64,000 bases of DNA from Wyeomyia smithii (GCF_029784165.1 NC_073694.1:40963006-41027005); one strand, 5' to 3'; positions 45,148 through 58,300 are shown, counted from the stretch's first letter. Made by a program: numbers and translations. Notes: generated from the sequence alone by a model not told the origin.

Positions 45148-46332
45148 CCCTGTTTACATAGTTGACGTAACGACCAAAACCATCATTGCGAGAAAAATGC
45201 GTTTTTGTTATTTTAACCCAAATAATTAGACTGAGATACAATTTCAACAAAATAGTCTGTCAATTTTATGAATATTGATGTTTGAATAAAGGCCCCATGG
45301 ATTATACGAGTCTACCCATGGTAAATAATCCAGAAAAACCGCTACGCCAGTTTATGCGAATAAACATGCATTTTTTCGCAGATTGTTCGCATAGCTTGGC
45401 GTAAAAACTCGACTACTTCCTACTCTGCCTCGCAGTTGAATTAGTTTTATCAATCGTGTCTGGGTCAAACGTCAGTTATTGTCCATCGGCAGTTTCAATT
45501 AGACAAATACGCGCAAACACACATACAAACCCACACACATACACATACACACACAAACACATGCCCAAAAACTTACATTTACGCTAAGGTGGGTAATCGT
45601 TACAAAGAAAAATGCAAACTTGACAGCACAGAGCCACGACAAACTTTTTGCCTTTCTCCTAGTTTTTTGTTCAATTTAGGCCCCCAGGCAATGCTAAACC
45701 TGCCAGATATGGATTACTCGTGCCTCTGATTGGTGCATTACATACGCATGTACAAAAATTTGTATGAAAAATAGTATAGAAAACTTTTTCGCATGTTTCT
45801 TCCTAAAAAGCTATCGAATAATCCTCTTCCGGTAGTGTCAGGATTGTTTGGGGTCCCAAATAGAACCATAAAAACGTTCTGGAAAATCGATTAAGTTTAC
45901 CCACCGTAATATACACACACGCTTAAATTATTTCATCTGATGCAAATATCCACTAGTAGGGGGAAAGGACACAGTGACTTTAGACCTTCCTGAGGCTGAG
46001 TGTTTGTAAAAATATTAATACACAATACAATAATTCAAACCTTCTTTCCCCTTTCCATGGAATATTTGTCGAATTAAACGACTCAACTAAGACAAACAGA
46101 CAGTGGAATAAAACGACTCAACATAGACAATTGCACCTTGTATGGAGTGACGCCAGTTTTTGCAACCAATTGGCAGTTACGCCAAAACGTTTTTCCAATA
46201 TTTCTCAAAAGTTTTAGAACAAAATAGTTTTCTTTTCATTTGTAGTGTATGTATCTTAGGGAAAGGAAGCTGAATCAACGAAATAGTGCATTTTGGTCAT
46301 TTTGGCTCTTACGTCAACTATGTAAACAAAGG
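45148..46332. mobile_element. Inverted-repeat element with TTTACATAGTTGACGTAA ends
   Basis: Left TGTTTACATAGTTGACGTAA at about 45151 and the complement TTACGTCAACTATGTAAACA ending about 46328. About 1.18 kb between, AT-rich, with (CA)n-like text at 45510-45560 and no transposase. Target duplication not resolved. Confidence 0.65.
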
Positions 46333-46539
46333 CAAAGTAACATAGCAATCGGCGGAGTTGAGCTCGAGGTGGTGCCCGAATTTTGTACCTCCGATCAATG
46401 GTAACGCAATCCGCAGATGTATTGTAACGACTGCGGTAAAAAATAGATTTTTTCTCGGATGGTGGAGAAAAATAACTAAGACAGATAATTAGGATTGCTA
46501 AATTTCCCATGGAGGTAATTACATGCAAAAAAATTCTTC

Positions 46540-47820
46540 GTCCTTGGGAGCAGCCTTCCGGCAGTTAACTAGAACATTCGCCATGACGGACGATAACATG
46601 AATGTTTTTGAGTTCTTTCTTCGTTATATTTATCAATTCATCCTTAATTTTCGCGACAAAATTGTTGAAGTAAATTACACTTCAGGTTTGCTCAGAAATC
46701 CTCGATAGGACGCAACTTGGGGACGTGAGGCGGGCTCGTCTACTTGGGTATCACATCAATATTCAACCGCTCCATCTTTTCCAACGATCGAGTAATAGGC
46801 CGACACCAGATCCGGCTAAAACACCGCGTCTTCCCCCTTATGGTATTCCTAGACGAACGACGCAACTTTCGGTACTTCGCACTATAAATTTACCCGTTCA
46901 CGGCCAGTCCGGAGCGAAAGTAGAGCGGCGTTGATATCCCCTTCTCGCTTATTAACGGCCACAGCAGTACCTTCTAGGGAAACTTGGTGTGTGAAATGAA
47001 TTTTTCCTCGGAGCTTACTTCCCTCGCGGGAAAGGTAAAATACGAAGTGCCCTGCCAGTCATTGCCGTTCAGGGTGAAATAGACCTCGTCGTCCAGCACC
47101 ACCGCCACGTCGCGATTCGCCGGAAAAATCGACTAGACCGTCTTATTCAGCCGCTGCCACTGCGTTATTACCTGCAACTCCGAGACAAGTGAACGAGAGT
47201 GCCGCTTCCAAGTTTGTCAGGTACCTTTTCACTTTTTGACCGATTGCATCAACCTCCCGGCCAACTGCACGCTGCGATGTAGCCACTTTTTCCTTGGTCT
47301 TCCTCTTCAGCTTTCCCACTGAATCGGGCTTTTCTTCGATTCTCTGATTGTTGTCCAATAGCGCCAAGATGTTGTAGATGCCGGAACGGGCGTATCCGGT
47401 GTCTAACAACTACCGCACGATGTCCGTTTTCGACGCTACGGGGTACCATTCTTTGAACGCGCAAACGGAGTAGTTTCATTGTTTTCATCATGGTTAGAGT
47501 CTGATCAGCTAGCTGGCATCTCTATCTCATTTGCTTTGCTCCGTTAGGAGCTAACATCACTGCGGATCCGCAATTTGCGGGCCCCATTTACAGATGCTAT
47601 GTTATGCGTATGAAAAGTGGCGGTGATATGCTATCTCGTTTACACACACGCTGAGATGTTAGTCCTCGAAACATGGCGGGATGCCAGCTAGCTGAGTCTG
47701 ATCGACTGTCTGTTAGAGTCTGATTCGACTGATAGAGCTGTCAAGTTTTTTCTGCTGACTCATGGGTTACTATGATTGATGTTGCATAGGTAGTTTCGTT
47801 AGTGCGTGTGAAGGTAAATC
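46540..47820 (-). pseudogene. Mariner-family relic (second family, copy 2)
   Basis: Homologous along its length to 14500-15330 and in the same orientation: PNV...RSIEK-type C-terminus near 46700, catalytic DDEVYFTLNGNDWQ-like text near 47070, and an N-terminal helix-turn-helix region reading DTGYARSGIYNILALLDNNQ (47143-47409) that the other copy lacks. Interrupted at 47506-47694 by a small hAT-like MITE. Heavily frameshifted. Confidence 0.65.
47506..47694. mobile_element. hAT-like MITE, 189 bp, with 8-bp duplication
   Basis: Ends CAGCTAGCTGGCATC and GATGCCAGCTAGCTG (perfect 15-bp inverted repeats) flanked on both sides by AGTCTGAT (47498-47505, 47695-47702). The CA...TG ends and 8-bp duplication are hAT hallmarks. 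It is inserted in the mariner relic 46540-47820. Confidence 0.88.
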
Positions 47821-47829
47821 CTTGAAAAA

Positions 47830-48190
47830 TCGGCAAGTTGTGCCTGCTACAGGCTCCACAAGACTCTGAAGTTTGGTACAATGCACTCCCGTACCAAGTG
47901 CATCATGTAGAAGACGCTTATCTGACTAGTAGTCCTTTACGGATACGAGACATTGACAAAGTTCGACGAGAACTTGCAAGTACAGTTCGTTTTCAAACGA
48001 CGTGTGCTTAGGACTGTCTCCGACGACGTGTGGAGGCTGTAACAAACAACTAGTTCAGGGGTTACATGGAGGGTCGGTTATCCACTGCTGTTCGAGGAGA
48101 ACTTAAGATCGATAACTTACCTGAATTAATGGGCAAAGGAACTAGAGACACATGCATGACATGTAAGGCTCAGTGGCAGATGAAGGATGA
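47830..48190 (+). pseudogene. RTE-like LINE C-terminal fragment
   Basis: Plus-strand frames give TKCIMXKTLI-like text, then VVLYGYETLTKFDENLQVQF and KRRVLRTVSDDVW, the YG-x-E-T and F-x-R-R-V-L-R-T region. Only this end of the LINE is present. Confidence 0.6.
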
Positions 48191-48285
48191 AATACAATTC
48201 GTTCCAATTACTCAAATTGTACAAATTCCATAAGTAAAGTCAGGAACTGATGACTGAAACATGCATGCGAGAGAGGGAGGCTTAC

Positions 48286-48910
48286 TCAAAACGACATACC
48301 TGTAGCGGATTCAAAGTAAGCTCTAGTGCAATGGCCGTCGCCTCGTGCTCGTAGACAAGGGGGAAAACCCATCGGTTTAGCTCTCAGAAAGCGGGAGTCA
48401 GGCTCAATCGGACCTCTTTCTCCATAACGTGCGTTTCCACCGTCGAAAACGTGTGACATTACTCGCCGGCCACCAGTATTTCCACCAGGACTTTCATAAT
48501 TTTTCCCACTTGCTACACCTTTCAAACTGCCGGTCTTCTGAGTTCGGAACGCCTTCTTTATACGAGGTATCGCGGTTCCGATGACAATTCACCGCCAACA
48601 AATTTTCACCGACACGTGGAATTAATAGGAAGCGTCAGTAATCTTTCGATCAAACGGTCTCCACGTAGCGTCTCGGTTTCTATTAAATATTCTGATTGTG
48701 GAGCAGGCAACAACGATCCTGCCTCCTCTGAGGTTTGATTAGAGCTCCTAGTCCTCACTTGATCGGCTTTCTTCGATCTATCTGGCAATATTCCCTCTCT
48801 TTCTCCATCGGCCTCTTTCTCTTCGCCACAAACCAGATGCATTAAGGGGTAGCATCCACCAAAAGCTAAAAACATAAGTATTTTTTCATGATTTTTTTTA
48901 AAGGACATTT
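48286..48910 (-). other. Unrecognised minus-strand open segments
   Basis: Two adjoining open stretches: 48908-48606 (MSFKKNHEKILMFLAFGGCY ..., 100 codons, charged and polar) and 48525-48286 (79 codons, Gly/Arg-rich). They are less AT-rich than the surroundings. No domain is recognised and no clear splice junction joins them. They may be a decayed gene, a transposon-derived frame or chance. Confidence 0.25.
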
Positions 48911-49119
48911 AAGATGTAGGGTATATAAATAATATATCATTGGGCTAAGAAACTCTCATATAAATAATATATCATGTTTATCGTTATTTTTTTACAAAAT
49001 GGCGGCTGTGCAGCGATTGCCGTAAACCGCTTTTTTTAAAGTTCTCTCGAGGCATGGTTTGTTTTGAACATGGTTTTGAGAAAAACGCGTTTAAAATTTC
49101 CTTAACATATTTTTAACCT

Positions 49120-49377
49120 CTAGTCAGCTATCCCTGTCCCGTAAAGTTTTTTTTCCTGGGCCTTATTTTCTTCTTCTTCTTCCTTTTTTTTGTCTGAAGC
49201 AAGGCTGCGCCTAGTCTTGTTCGCGATATCAGACATACGGTGCTTAGCGACTTTGACGCGATTGTCGTCCGATTCCACGCAAAACTCGAACATGTTCGGT
49301 CCAACGGTTAACCCAAGAGCATCGTAAACAGCACTGTGGGTGAAATTCAAATTAGACATTACGCTCAGCTCAGACAA
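49120..49377 (-). pseudogene. Possible Mutator-like transposase C-terminal fragment
   Basis: Open 85-codon frame with NFTHSAVYDALGLTVGPNMF, then DDNRVKVAKHRMSDIANKTR, a Lys/Glu-rich stretch and LYGTGIAD at the stop. This resembles the C-terminal tail I associate with insect Mutator-type transposases (YxALGL...G, basic/acidic run, YG-x-G-x end). Recognition is from memory of the pattern; the rest of the protein is absent. Confidence 0.4.
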
Positions 49378-49442
49378 ATTATTACTTTATTTCGTTCGAA
49401 ACTCTGGCACCGAGGATTTGTTTCGAGTTTTTGCTGATATAA

Positions 49443-49625
49443 AAGCTCGTAGCCTCAAGGCTACAGAGTCCGCTTTGACAAGCGAATGGTCATGAGTTCG
49501 AATCTTATTAGAATGAGACCGTTCGGTATCAGAGACATTTTTACGCATGGGTTTATTCTCAGGCTCCTCCTATCCTTCACTATGATCCTTCCCTCGCGCC
49601 TGATTCAAAATAAGTCAGATATGAA
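49443..49625 (+). mobile_element. tRNA-derived SINE or tRNA-like retroposon
   Basis: AGCCTCAAGGCTACAGAGTC followed by TCATGAGTTCGAATCTTA resembles tRNA with a B box (GAGTTCGAATC), then a non-tRNA body. The D-arm region is poor, so a functional tRNA is not supported. Confidence 0.5.
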
Positions 49626-50329
49626 TACAACTATAATGGCCGATACTCGGTATGGGTAACCGACGAGGCTTGATAAATAAGAGCAGTTAATATATAAGCG
49701 TTAGAGGAAAGGCAAAAGTATAAAACAGACGTTAGAGATGCAGTGGTAAACTCCGTCCGGTCTCTGGCAATAACGGTTGTGATACTTACTCTTTTTCTTC
49801 TGTAACTCGATCGTAAGGACGTAGCCGGCGCAGTTATCGTTCTATAATAACCAGCAGAAGCTACTGAATTATTGTACATTGAAGATGGTAAAATAATCTA
49901 AAATTAGCCATCTTACGGTGGTTCTCTGTGCAATTCAACTGGCTTAGATTCATCACAGAAAAGTAACAACGAAACGGAAGGTCGGCCAAGCTCAAATTGA
50001 ATCAGAATTAACGAAATATTTAAATAAACAAGAAAGGTAATAACATAGAAAAACTGGATCATCAATCATTATCATCATTCTCTGTATATGTCATTGAATC
50101 GAGTGTCAGTTTCAAACACTACAGATTACAGAGGACGCGATGATTCTGTCTCATAGCTGAAGCAAGATTTTTTATGTTTTAACCGATTCTTGCCAAAAAT
50201 AAGATCCCCGCGAAAGGGGGGAGGATCATGTGAATACAAAATGTTATTGCATATTTGAGTATCACTTCACACCCACACTCTTGATATTACATTAAACAGA
50301 TTTTAAATAATTTAATTTAACGTCGAGAT
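49626..50329. other. Unassigned interval
   Basis: No gene or element ends supported. Moderately AT-rich with no coding bias. Confidence 0.3.
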
Positions 50330-51100
50330 AAACCCAATTTAGTATTGTAGGGGAATTGGGGAAAAATCGACATGTTGCTGACATTTTACGTGGAACAGAC
50401 ACACACCAATCGATTTCTGAAACTTTTTTTCTCAATATAAGACATAATTTGACTACCACTTTTAGATATTAGCGCATTACCATTAATGCTCAGACATACT
50501 CGATATTATTTCGCTTTGTGAAATATACTGAAACCATGCCAAAACCCTTATCGTAGAATCACCGTTTTGAGCTCAGTTTTTGTCCGATTTAAGATCTGTT
50601 TTTTTTTCGATGAGCAAGAAAATGCTAGTATGTGGTCAAACTTTAAGAGTTTTGATATCTGGCTTTAAAACAAAATGTCGTCGAAAAAACATCGAAACAT
50701 TTCCGATTTCTCAAAAATTCAAAATGGCGCTATTTTTGCCCCTTAACACGGGGAACCCTAGTCCAGAAGGTTGAAAAATAGTTAATTTTCGTAATTTTTT
50801 TATCGAACGTTTAAAGTGAAGTGATGTGTTCGGGTATTTTGGCTATTAATTAAGGTAAATTTGAAGATGTATTTTGCACGTCCAGGACAAACATATAAAG
50901 AATTTTACGCTGTTGGCAGCGTTTCTCTCGAAACCATGTTTTTCGACTGGTGGTACGTTTTTCTCAGCATCTACTGAACCGATTTGGCTGAATTTATTTT
51001 TTTTCAGCATGTAAAAATGGATTTGTCGTCCCGATGCTTACTCATTAACAGAAAATCAAAATATTTTTCGAAAAATCAAATTCGTTAATTTTAAAACAGA
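50330..51100 (+). repeat. Dispersed repeat, inverted partner at 62520-62815
   Basis: 50740-51040 shares long blocks with the reverse complement of 62520-62815: TTCGGGTATTTTGGCTAT, TTTGAAGATGTATTTTGCA, CTCGAAACCATGTTTT and CTGAACCGATTTGGCTGAA occur in both in the same order. Non-coding. The two copies flank the syntaxin locus in opposite orientation. Confidence 0.75.
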
Positions 51101-51104
51101 TATT

Positions 51105-51370
51105 TTGACCAGCAATATGCAATATGTTGTTAAACAAGAAAGAAAACGCTTCCAGAGATTGAAAATAAAACTCTGAAAACGACTTGGAAGCATCTGGTCT
51201 TGCTTTGGTACACTCGAATTACGTAGTCCTTTTTTTTCTTGTAGGAGACTGGACCACTGGACTTATTGGTGTTGAAACATCATAGGCTGGCATATCTACG
51301 AAAAATGAGCTTTAATGGCGAAAGCAAACAAATCTTAACAGTTCGAATTACATATCTCTAATATGTTGAT
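51105..51370 (+). pseudogene. Juan-like LINE 3' fragment
   Basis: AACAAGAAAGAAAACGCT, TTTGGTACACTCGAATTAC and later GGTGTTGAA and AAGCAAACAAATC match, in order, the 3' end of the 21457-25852 LINE (about 25405-25720), with many substitutions and an insertion. A 5'-truncated older copy. Confidence 0.75.
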
Positions 51371-52359
51371 AAGTACAACTCTCTATTTTTTAACAAATTC
51401 GCCACCAATATAAACTGTTCGTTTTCGAATCCAATAGATGAAGTAGAAATTGTGAGCGTTTCGATGATTCCTAAATTATTTGGCAAATATTGTTCCTATG
51501 AATTCTAATATATCTAGATGTTTAGCAGTGGTTTAGGTAGCGCTTTGGCTTTGCTTGACTTGTAACTATAATTTAATTAACTTCTGTCTTGTTTTGTTTT
51601 CTGTCTTTCTCATCAAGAGTGTATTGAACCCCTGAAATCCTCCAATGCGTTAGTCTATGGACCAAATCAAAGCCCATCGGCAAACTACCAGCACACGCGA
51701 GCGTTAATATTTATTTGACATCAGCCGAAACTATCTTATCAGTCCACGATTTCAATACGGAAGGTAGATGAACTTGACCGCTAAAGATGCCTCTATTCGC
51801 CCAGCCTCAGTTCGATGGAACATCGTAGTACTCCACGGACGATGACTCCTTCGTCGGGTTGGGACAGTTTTTCTCGCAGTCGCCTCAGCTACCTCTATAT
51901 AGTATGAGTCGATGTCGCAACAACACGCTCGCATATCGGCGAAGTTTCGTGCTAATATGTCTCTCTCTCCCGCGGTCACCGTCATATCGTCAGAGTTTGG
52001 AATTGATTGCGCTCTGGTGGATACGAGTACGAGTAGCTTAACTATCTGTTATTACTGTATACAAGCCAGTCGTGAACAAACATTACCACTTTACAGAGCG
52101 AACCGAATCGGTACAAGTGGCGAAAAAAATTCACCGCAAGTTTTCGCAGAATGTGTGCCGAGTTTCAGTGCTGCTTTTTAGTGTCATGTGCTTAAACGAT
52201 GTGGTTTTATTTATCACTTATCGTTTTTGTTTAATGAATTGATTGATAAGATTAGATGTTGATCGAGGTGACGTGAGACAACGCGGTTGGTTTCGGGAAG
52301 ATTGATCCGTTGGACGGATATATCCTGTGTTAGTTAGTAGGTCCGAAACGAACGCAATC
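51371..52359. other. Upstream region of syntaxin gene 1
   Basis: No coding frame supported. From about 51960 to 52359 the sequence is less AT-rich and CpG-containing and probably includes the promoter and 5' UTR. GTTTCAGTGC at about 52163 could act as an initiator; not established. Confidence 0.35.
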
Positions 52360-55300
52360 ATGGTTAAGGATCGCTTGCACGAGTTGAAAAGTGTAGGTAT
52401 TCTAATCTAGCAAAAGCGTGAAAAAGTGTCACTCAGGGTCACTGAAACCTACCGGGGTTTTTATAGTGTATTTGTGCTAATTACAATCGAGAGCAGACTT
52501 ACCTGTCTGCCTTACTGCGGTGTGAAATTCAAGTATATTACGATTACGAACTTACTATATACCACAACTGCTGATGCTGTCTCGAGGAGTTGAGCGCAGC
52601 GCGCACGGATTAGCCGTGGGACCAATTAGTGTCAATTACATTCAGTAGCGGAGTAGCGAAACTCCGTGCGTACCGTACAAGAAAACGCGAATTATTATGA
52701 TTGAACAACATTGTCCGTGCACAAGTAGAAGACGAGTGCAGTATTTCTGAATCATGTTAAGATGCACATTGAAGCTGTAGCCGGTCGGGTTCGGTTATGA
52801 CAATCGAAGACGATTCGCGATTATCATCTGAATCACTGTCTAGCAACAGACCGTTCAGTGCGCATACCGTCCGGATGCGATTTAACTCAGATTACGTTCT
52901 GATTAATCTTTTGTGATTTCTTTGTTCCCGTTTTCCCCGCAGAGGAGTAAATACAGTAGCGATGTCAGCCTGGAGCTGGTTCCGTCGAAGTCGCAGGAAG
53001 AAATTTTCTGCAATCTGGAAAAGGTAAGCTTCTTGTTTGAACGACTTAAACGAGGTCTACTTTAGGACTCTCATATAGTATAAATCTTGAAAAAGAATAG
53101 TTTCGATATAATATTCGGTCATTAACACTTGAAAATTGAATAATCTCAATCTCCTACCTCAGAAAAAATATTCGTTGCACTGATCCATTAGGCTAGTAGC
53201 ATGATTCGTCCGAACAACTGATCAAAGTTGTTCATTCACTAGCGAATTACTACTCACGTTCAATTTTAATCATTCAACACTAATATTCGTTACACACCAT
53301 ACATTACTCTATTCTCAAATCTTAAATTCACACTTGCTGTAAAATTTGTGTTATAAAACGCTGCATTTAATTTCTTTGATTAGGTACAACTTCGGTAGCC
53401 TAGGTAACTTAACACGACGTTATGTGGCAACATTTTTTACAGTTTTTAAGTTTCTTTCTTAACAGTAGGATGAATGTTAAAGCAGTGATTTAAATGATGA
53501 GATGAATATGAGAGCGTTGTGAAAAATGATTTACTTTACTTACCATTACTATTCGATTCCATTCGAAACGGTAAGAGAATGTTTTTTTATCTTCAATGAT
53601 TTCATGAAAATTCGGTGTTTAATCGGTACATTATTTGTAAACGTCAGCCTAATGATATGAATAATGGGACAAAAACCCTGCTAATTTTTCGCCCAAAATT
53701 CACTGTAGCCCAAATAAGCAGAGCTATTTTAAGATAATTTATTTCAGCGTTTCAAGTTCAATGAGTTATACGGAATAGTAACAAACTGGAACGTTTTTAT
53801 TTTATCGTTTTGTCCATAAAAAAATAAAATATGAATGTATTGAGATGTTTGTCATGTGTTACTGTTTTTTTATTCCCGTAAAGATAATTTAAGTTCATAC
53901 TAAAACTCTCAGACCATCACGAAAAACAGTATGTTTGATCAAAATTTGAGTAAGCTGAGGAATCTCATTGAGAACCAGCAGAAGCAGATTGAAACTTTTC
54001 AGTACGGTAACGTCAATTTAGTTGGAAGCGAGCAGATCATGGAGTCACTCTTCTCTGGATTGATGAATTTCTGGTTCTGTGGGCTGTGAGCTATAAGCAT
54101 ACCTGCACGAAATGCAAGCGGGGAGGCTGCAAGGAAGGATACTACACTTCATCCAAAGGTTGATTTTGCTTCTATCATCACCATCATCGCACTTGAAGAT
54201 CGATAGTTGATCCTGTCGTCGAATCAACGAAAATTGCAGCCCTAAGGCGGCATCCATAAATTACGTAACGCTCATAGGGGGGAGGGGGGTATCCTTCAGC
54301 GTTACGATTTGTTACACGGGGGAGGGGGGAAGTGAGTTCAGCGTTACGTAACGAAAAATCTCTGGAGAGACTCTCCAAAACCGACCATTTTTATCAAGGA
54401 AATCCTTCTGTAGCGTTACGTAATTTTTATGGGGGGATAGGTATTGGCGTTACGTTTCGTTACATATGGGGGGGGGGGCGGTGTTGTGGTCCAAAAATTG
54501 AGTTTTTTGCGTTACGTAATTTATGGATGTCGCCTAAGCGCATCAACATCATGGGTGAGTTAAAAACTGAAATCATCATCCAAGGCGTGATGAAAGAAGG
54601 ACGTGTTTTCATTGCAAACAATCCGGACCTTAACGTTCTCGGAATCGAAACAATTGACTTGTTCGATCTCTGGTCGGTTTCCTTTAGTTCCAATGTTCCA
54701 GTCGATTGAAAAGTTACCTGCTACGTGTTATAGTTCTTTTATTTCCCCAGACCTCCTATTTTCTTATTTTTTCTTTCGAGCTTATCATCGCTGAAGCAAA
54801 ATTTTGGAAGATATGATCGCATTGGTGTTTGCCTTTTTTCACAAATGGATCATCAGACGCAAATTCGTGCTGCAGACTAATCACGAGCCACTCCTTGAGA
54901 TATTCGGTAGTAAGAAAATTCCCATATAACTATATAGCCAATCTCCTAGTAAACGGCTGGATAATGCGTACCTGAGAATGCGTACCATCGATGCCAAGTG
55001 CACCTACAAAAATAAATTAGACCCCACACGTGGTCCATAGCCTCTTATCCAGCCACTGCTATCGCGACCTCCACGCGGTACCAGCTGGAATACGAACAAC
55101 CACGGAAAGATCGGGTTACCAACCCTGGTGGGAACTTGGTCGTATGTTGACAGGGAAATAGCTCTCTTTTGAGTTTCCGCGCGTCTGTCTTCCATTTTAA
55201 GATCGGCTCAAAACGGCGAAGGTACTCAAGATTAGGGGCGGCCGATTACCGTCCTCGTGCCAGCGTGTGACTCTGAACTGTTTTGTGCACGAACCGACCG

Positions 55301-58300
55301 ACATCGCTAAGCACAGAACCACGGGGACCACAAAATGGCCCTAAGACTTATTAATTTAGCCGCATCCAAGAACATGGCCGTGCGTAGCTTCTGGAGGTCA
55401 TCAAATAAGACAGAAACACAGATCGACCACGTTCTGAATGATTGTTGGCACTTCTCAGACATCATCGACGTCGGTCCTACAGGAGCGCTAACGTCGACTC
55501 GGGCGGCGTCTGATAATTAGGAAGCGCCCAGAACTCTGTTGTTAACAGTATTCGGTACTGACGTCCGCCCCGATTAGATCTGAAGCAGCCTAACGACGCA
55601 TTCGCTCGAAGCTGCGCTGCCGGATGAGGACCAGCTGAAGAAAGCTTCCCTCGAGAACTGTTGGAACACAAATAGCCATCAGCAGCGTAGCTAACCCAAA
55701 TCTTTCGGGAGAAAAAAGGTCGTCTGGAGGAGGATGAGTATGCAGAGCTGGAACAGCTGCATCACTCGCAGAAAACGCGAAAGTTCTACCAGAAACTCAA
55801 CGCATCCCGCAGAGGCTTTGTGCCGCGAGCCGAAATGTGCCGGGATAATTACTTTACTTACTTACTTACTTTTAAGGCGACAGACCGATTATCGATCCAG
55901 TGCCGAATCCAGAATACGTCGCCATGTCCCACGGTCTTGGGCTGCTATCCTCCAATCGCCCCTAACACCTATATCGCGTGCATCCTAGTCGACAGCACAC
56001 ATCCAACGAGTGCGGGGTCTACCCCAAAGTCGACGACCCCTATCGGGATTCCTGCTAAATATAGCCTTCGCTTGACGCTCATCTGGCATTCTCGCTACAC
56101 ACCCACTGAAGCCTGCCGTGTTTTATCCGCTTGACTATATCCGCCGATTTGTATGCAAGTTACACTTCATGGTTCATGCGTCTGCGCCAAACACCATTTT
56201 TTAGTTTGCCGCCAAGGATTGAACGCAAAATCCTACGCTCAAAAACACCAAGAGCTCGTCGATCAGCCTTTTTCAGCGCCCATGATTAATGGCCGTAGAG
56301 AGCCACCGGAAGAATCAGTGTTTTATAGAGTGCAAGTTTAGTGCGGATTTGCAGACTGCTGGACCTTAGCTGGTTACGTAAACCGTAAAAGGCCCTGTTT
56401 GCGGCTGCTATCCGCCTCTTTATCTCACGGCTAACCTCGTTGTCACATGTCACTAATGTTCCCAGGTAAATAAATTCGTCGACTACTTTAAATGTTTTCT
56501 CATCTAGCACCACCGCAGCACCAACCTTTGAAGGACTACCACGCACTCTGCCAGCCACCATGTATTTCGTTTTGGCAGAGTTTATGACAAACCCTAATTT
56601 CGCAGCTTCCCTCCTGAGAGGTCAGAAAGCCTCTTCCACAACTCTACGGTTGATACCAATGATGTCGATAATGTCCGCAAAACCGAAAAGCATGTGCGAT
56701 TTCGTAATGATGGTGCCGCTTCTCTGCACACCAGCCCTCCGTATAGCACCTTCCAATGCGATGTTGAACAATAAGTTCGACAGCCCGTCACCCTGCTTCA
56801 AACCATCTAACGTCACGAACGAGTCCGATATCTCACCGGCTATCCCGACGCTTGATGTAGAACCTTCAAGGGTGGCACGTATCAGCCTAATCAGCTTTGT
56901 TGGGAAGCCATGTTCGATCATAATCTGCCATAACTCATTTCTCTTAACTGAATCGTACGCTGCCCTGAAGTCTATGAACAGATGGTGCGTCTGTAAGTTG
57001 AATTCTCGAAGGATTTGTCGCAAGGTAAACATTTGGTCCGTCGTAGAGCGTCCCCCTCGAAAACAGCATTGGTACTGCCGGGATAAAGATGATAGTATTT
57101 TGACGGACGATCGTCAGGTGGAAGCAGCACTTCAACGAACACCTGAATGGAGCCTAGTCTGAGAACAGTGGTGGCGGAGAAAGCGATTCCGTCGGTGCGA
57201 CAAACGTAGAAGACGCTCGAGCAGCTGAAAAACAATGAATCAGCTCCGTAAAAGCTGGCCACCTGTTTGCACCGGCTGATTTCAAGAATTTGGGTATAGA
57301 ACATCTACCGGAGGAGTGGAAGGATGGGGTTATCTGCCCTATCTATAAGAAAGGTGGCAAATCGGACTGTCAGATTTATCGTGTGATCACCGTTCTGAAT
57401 GCCGCCTGCAAAGTGCTTTCCCAAATCATCGTCGACTCTCACCGCTAGCCAACAGATTTGTGGCAAGTGATCGTGCCGGATTCGTGGAAGGACGGTCTAC
57501 GACGGACCATATTTTTTTTCATTCTCCAGAAATGCCGTGAATACAGAGCACCAACACACCACCTATTCATCGACTTCGAAGCCGCGTTTGACACTATCGA
57601 TCGTAAAGAGCTATGGAAGGTCATGGAAGAAACGGCTTTCCGGAGAAGCTAATAAGACTGATAAAGGCTACGGTGGATGGGACGCAGTGCTGTGTGCGGA
57701 TTTCGGGTGGATTGTCGGGTCCATTTGAATCCCGCTAGGGGCTTTGACAGGGTGATGGTATCTGCTGCCTGGTATTCAACATTGCGCTACAGAGTGTAAT
57801 GAATCGAGCGGACATCAACACTCGAGGTATATTCAACAAATCCAGTCAATTCGTTAGCTTTGCTGATGACATAAAGAACGTCGACAGAACAATTGCGGCG
57901 GTGGCACAACAGTACACCAGACTAAAACGGAAAGCAGCGATGATTGGGTTGCAGGTTAATACGTCGAAAACCATAAAATATGCTAGCCGGGGCAACCGAA
58001 GCCGGCAGACAACGCCCAGGCAGTGGCATTACGATTGGCGGAGATGAGTTCGAGGTAATCGACGAGTTTGTCTATCTTGGCTCACTGGTAACTGAGGACA
58101 ATGATACCAGCCGTGAGATCCAAAGGCGTATTATCAGCGGAAGTCGGGCCATGGGCTCCACAAGCAATTGGGGTCGAGCAGACTAAGTCCCCGTACAAAG
58201 TGTAACCTGTACAAAACGCTCATAAGACCGGTTGTTCTCTACGGGCATGAAACGTGGACAATGCTCGAGGACGACCTGCGAGTGCTCGGAGTTATTGAAC

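Noticed and set aside
49443..49530. Functional tRNA gene
   Set aside because: The B box is good but the D arm and acceptor stem do not pair; a SINE is the better reading.
56560..57162. 200-codon plus-strand frame
   Set aside because: Shadow of the minus-strand LINE reverse transcriptase, which shows HHLFIDFRAAYD and GDGLSNLLFNIAL.
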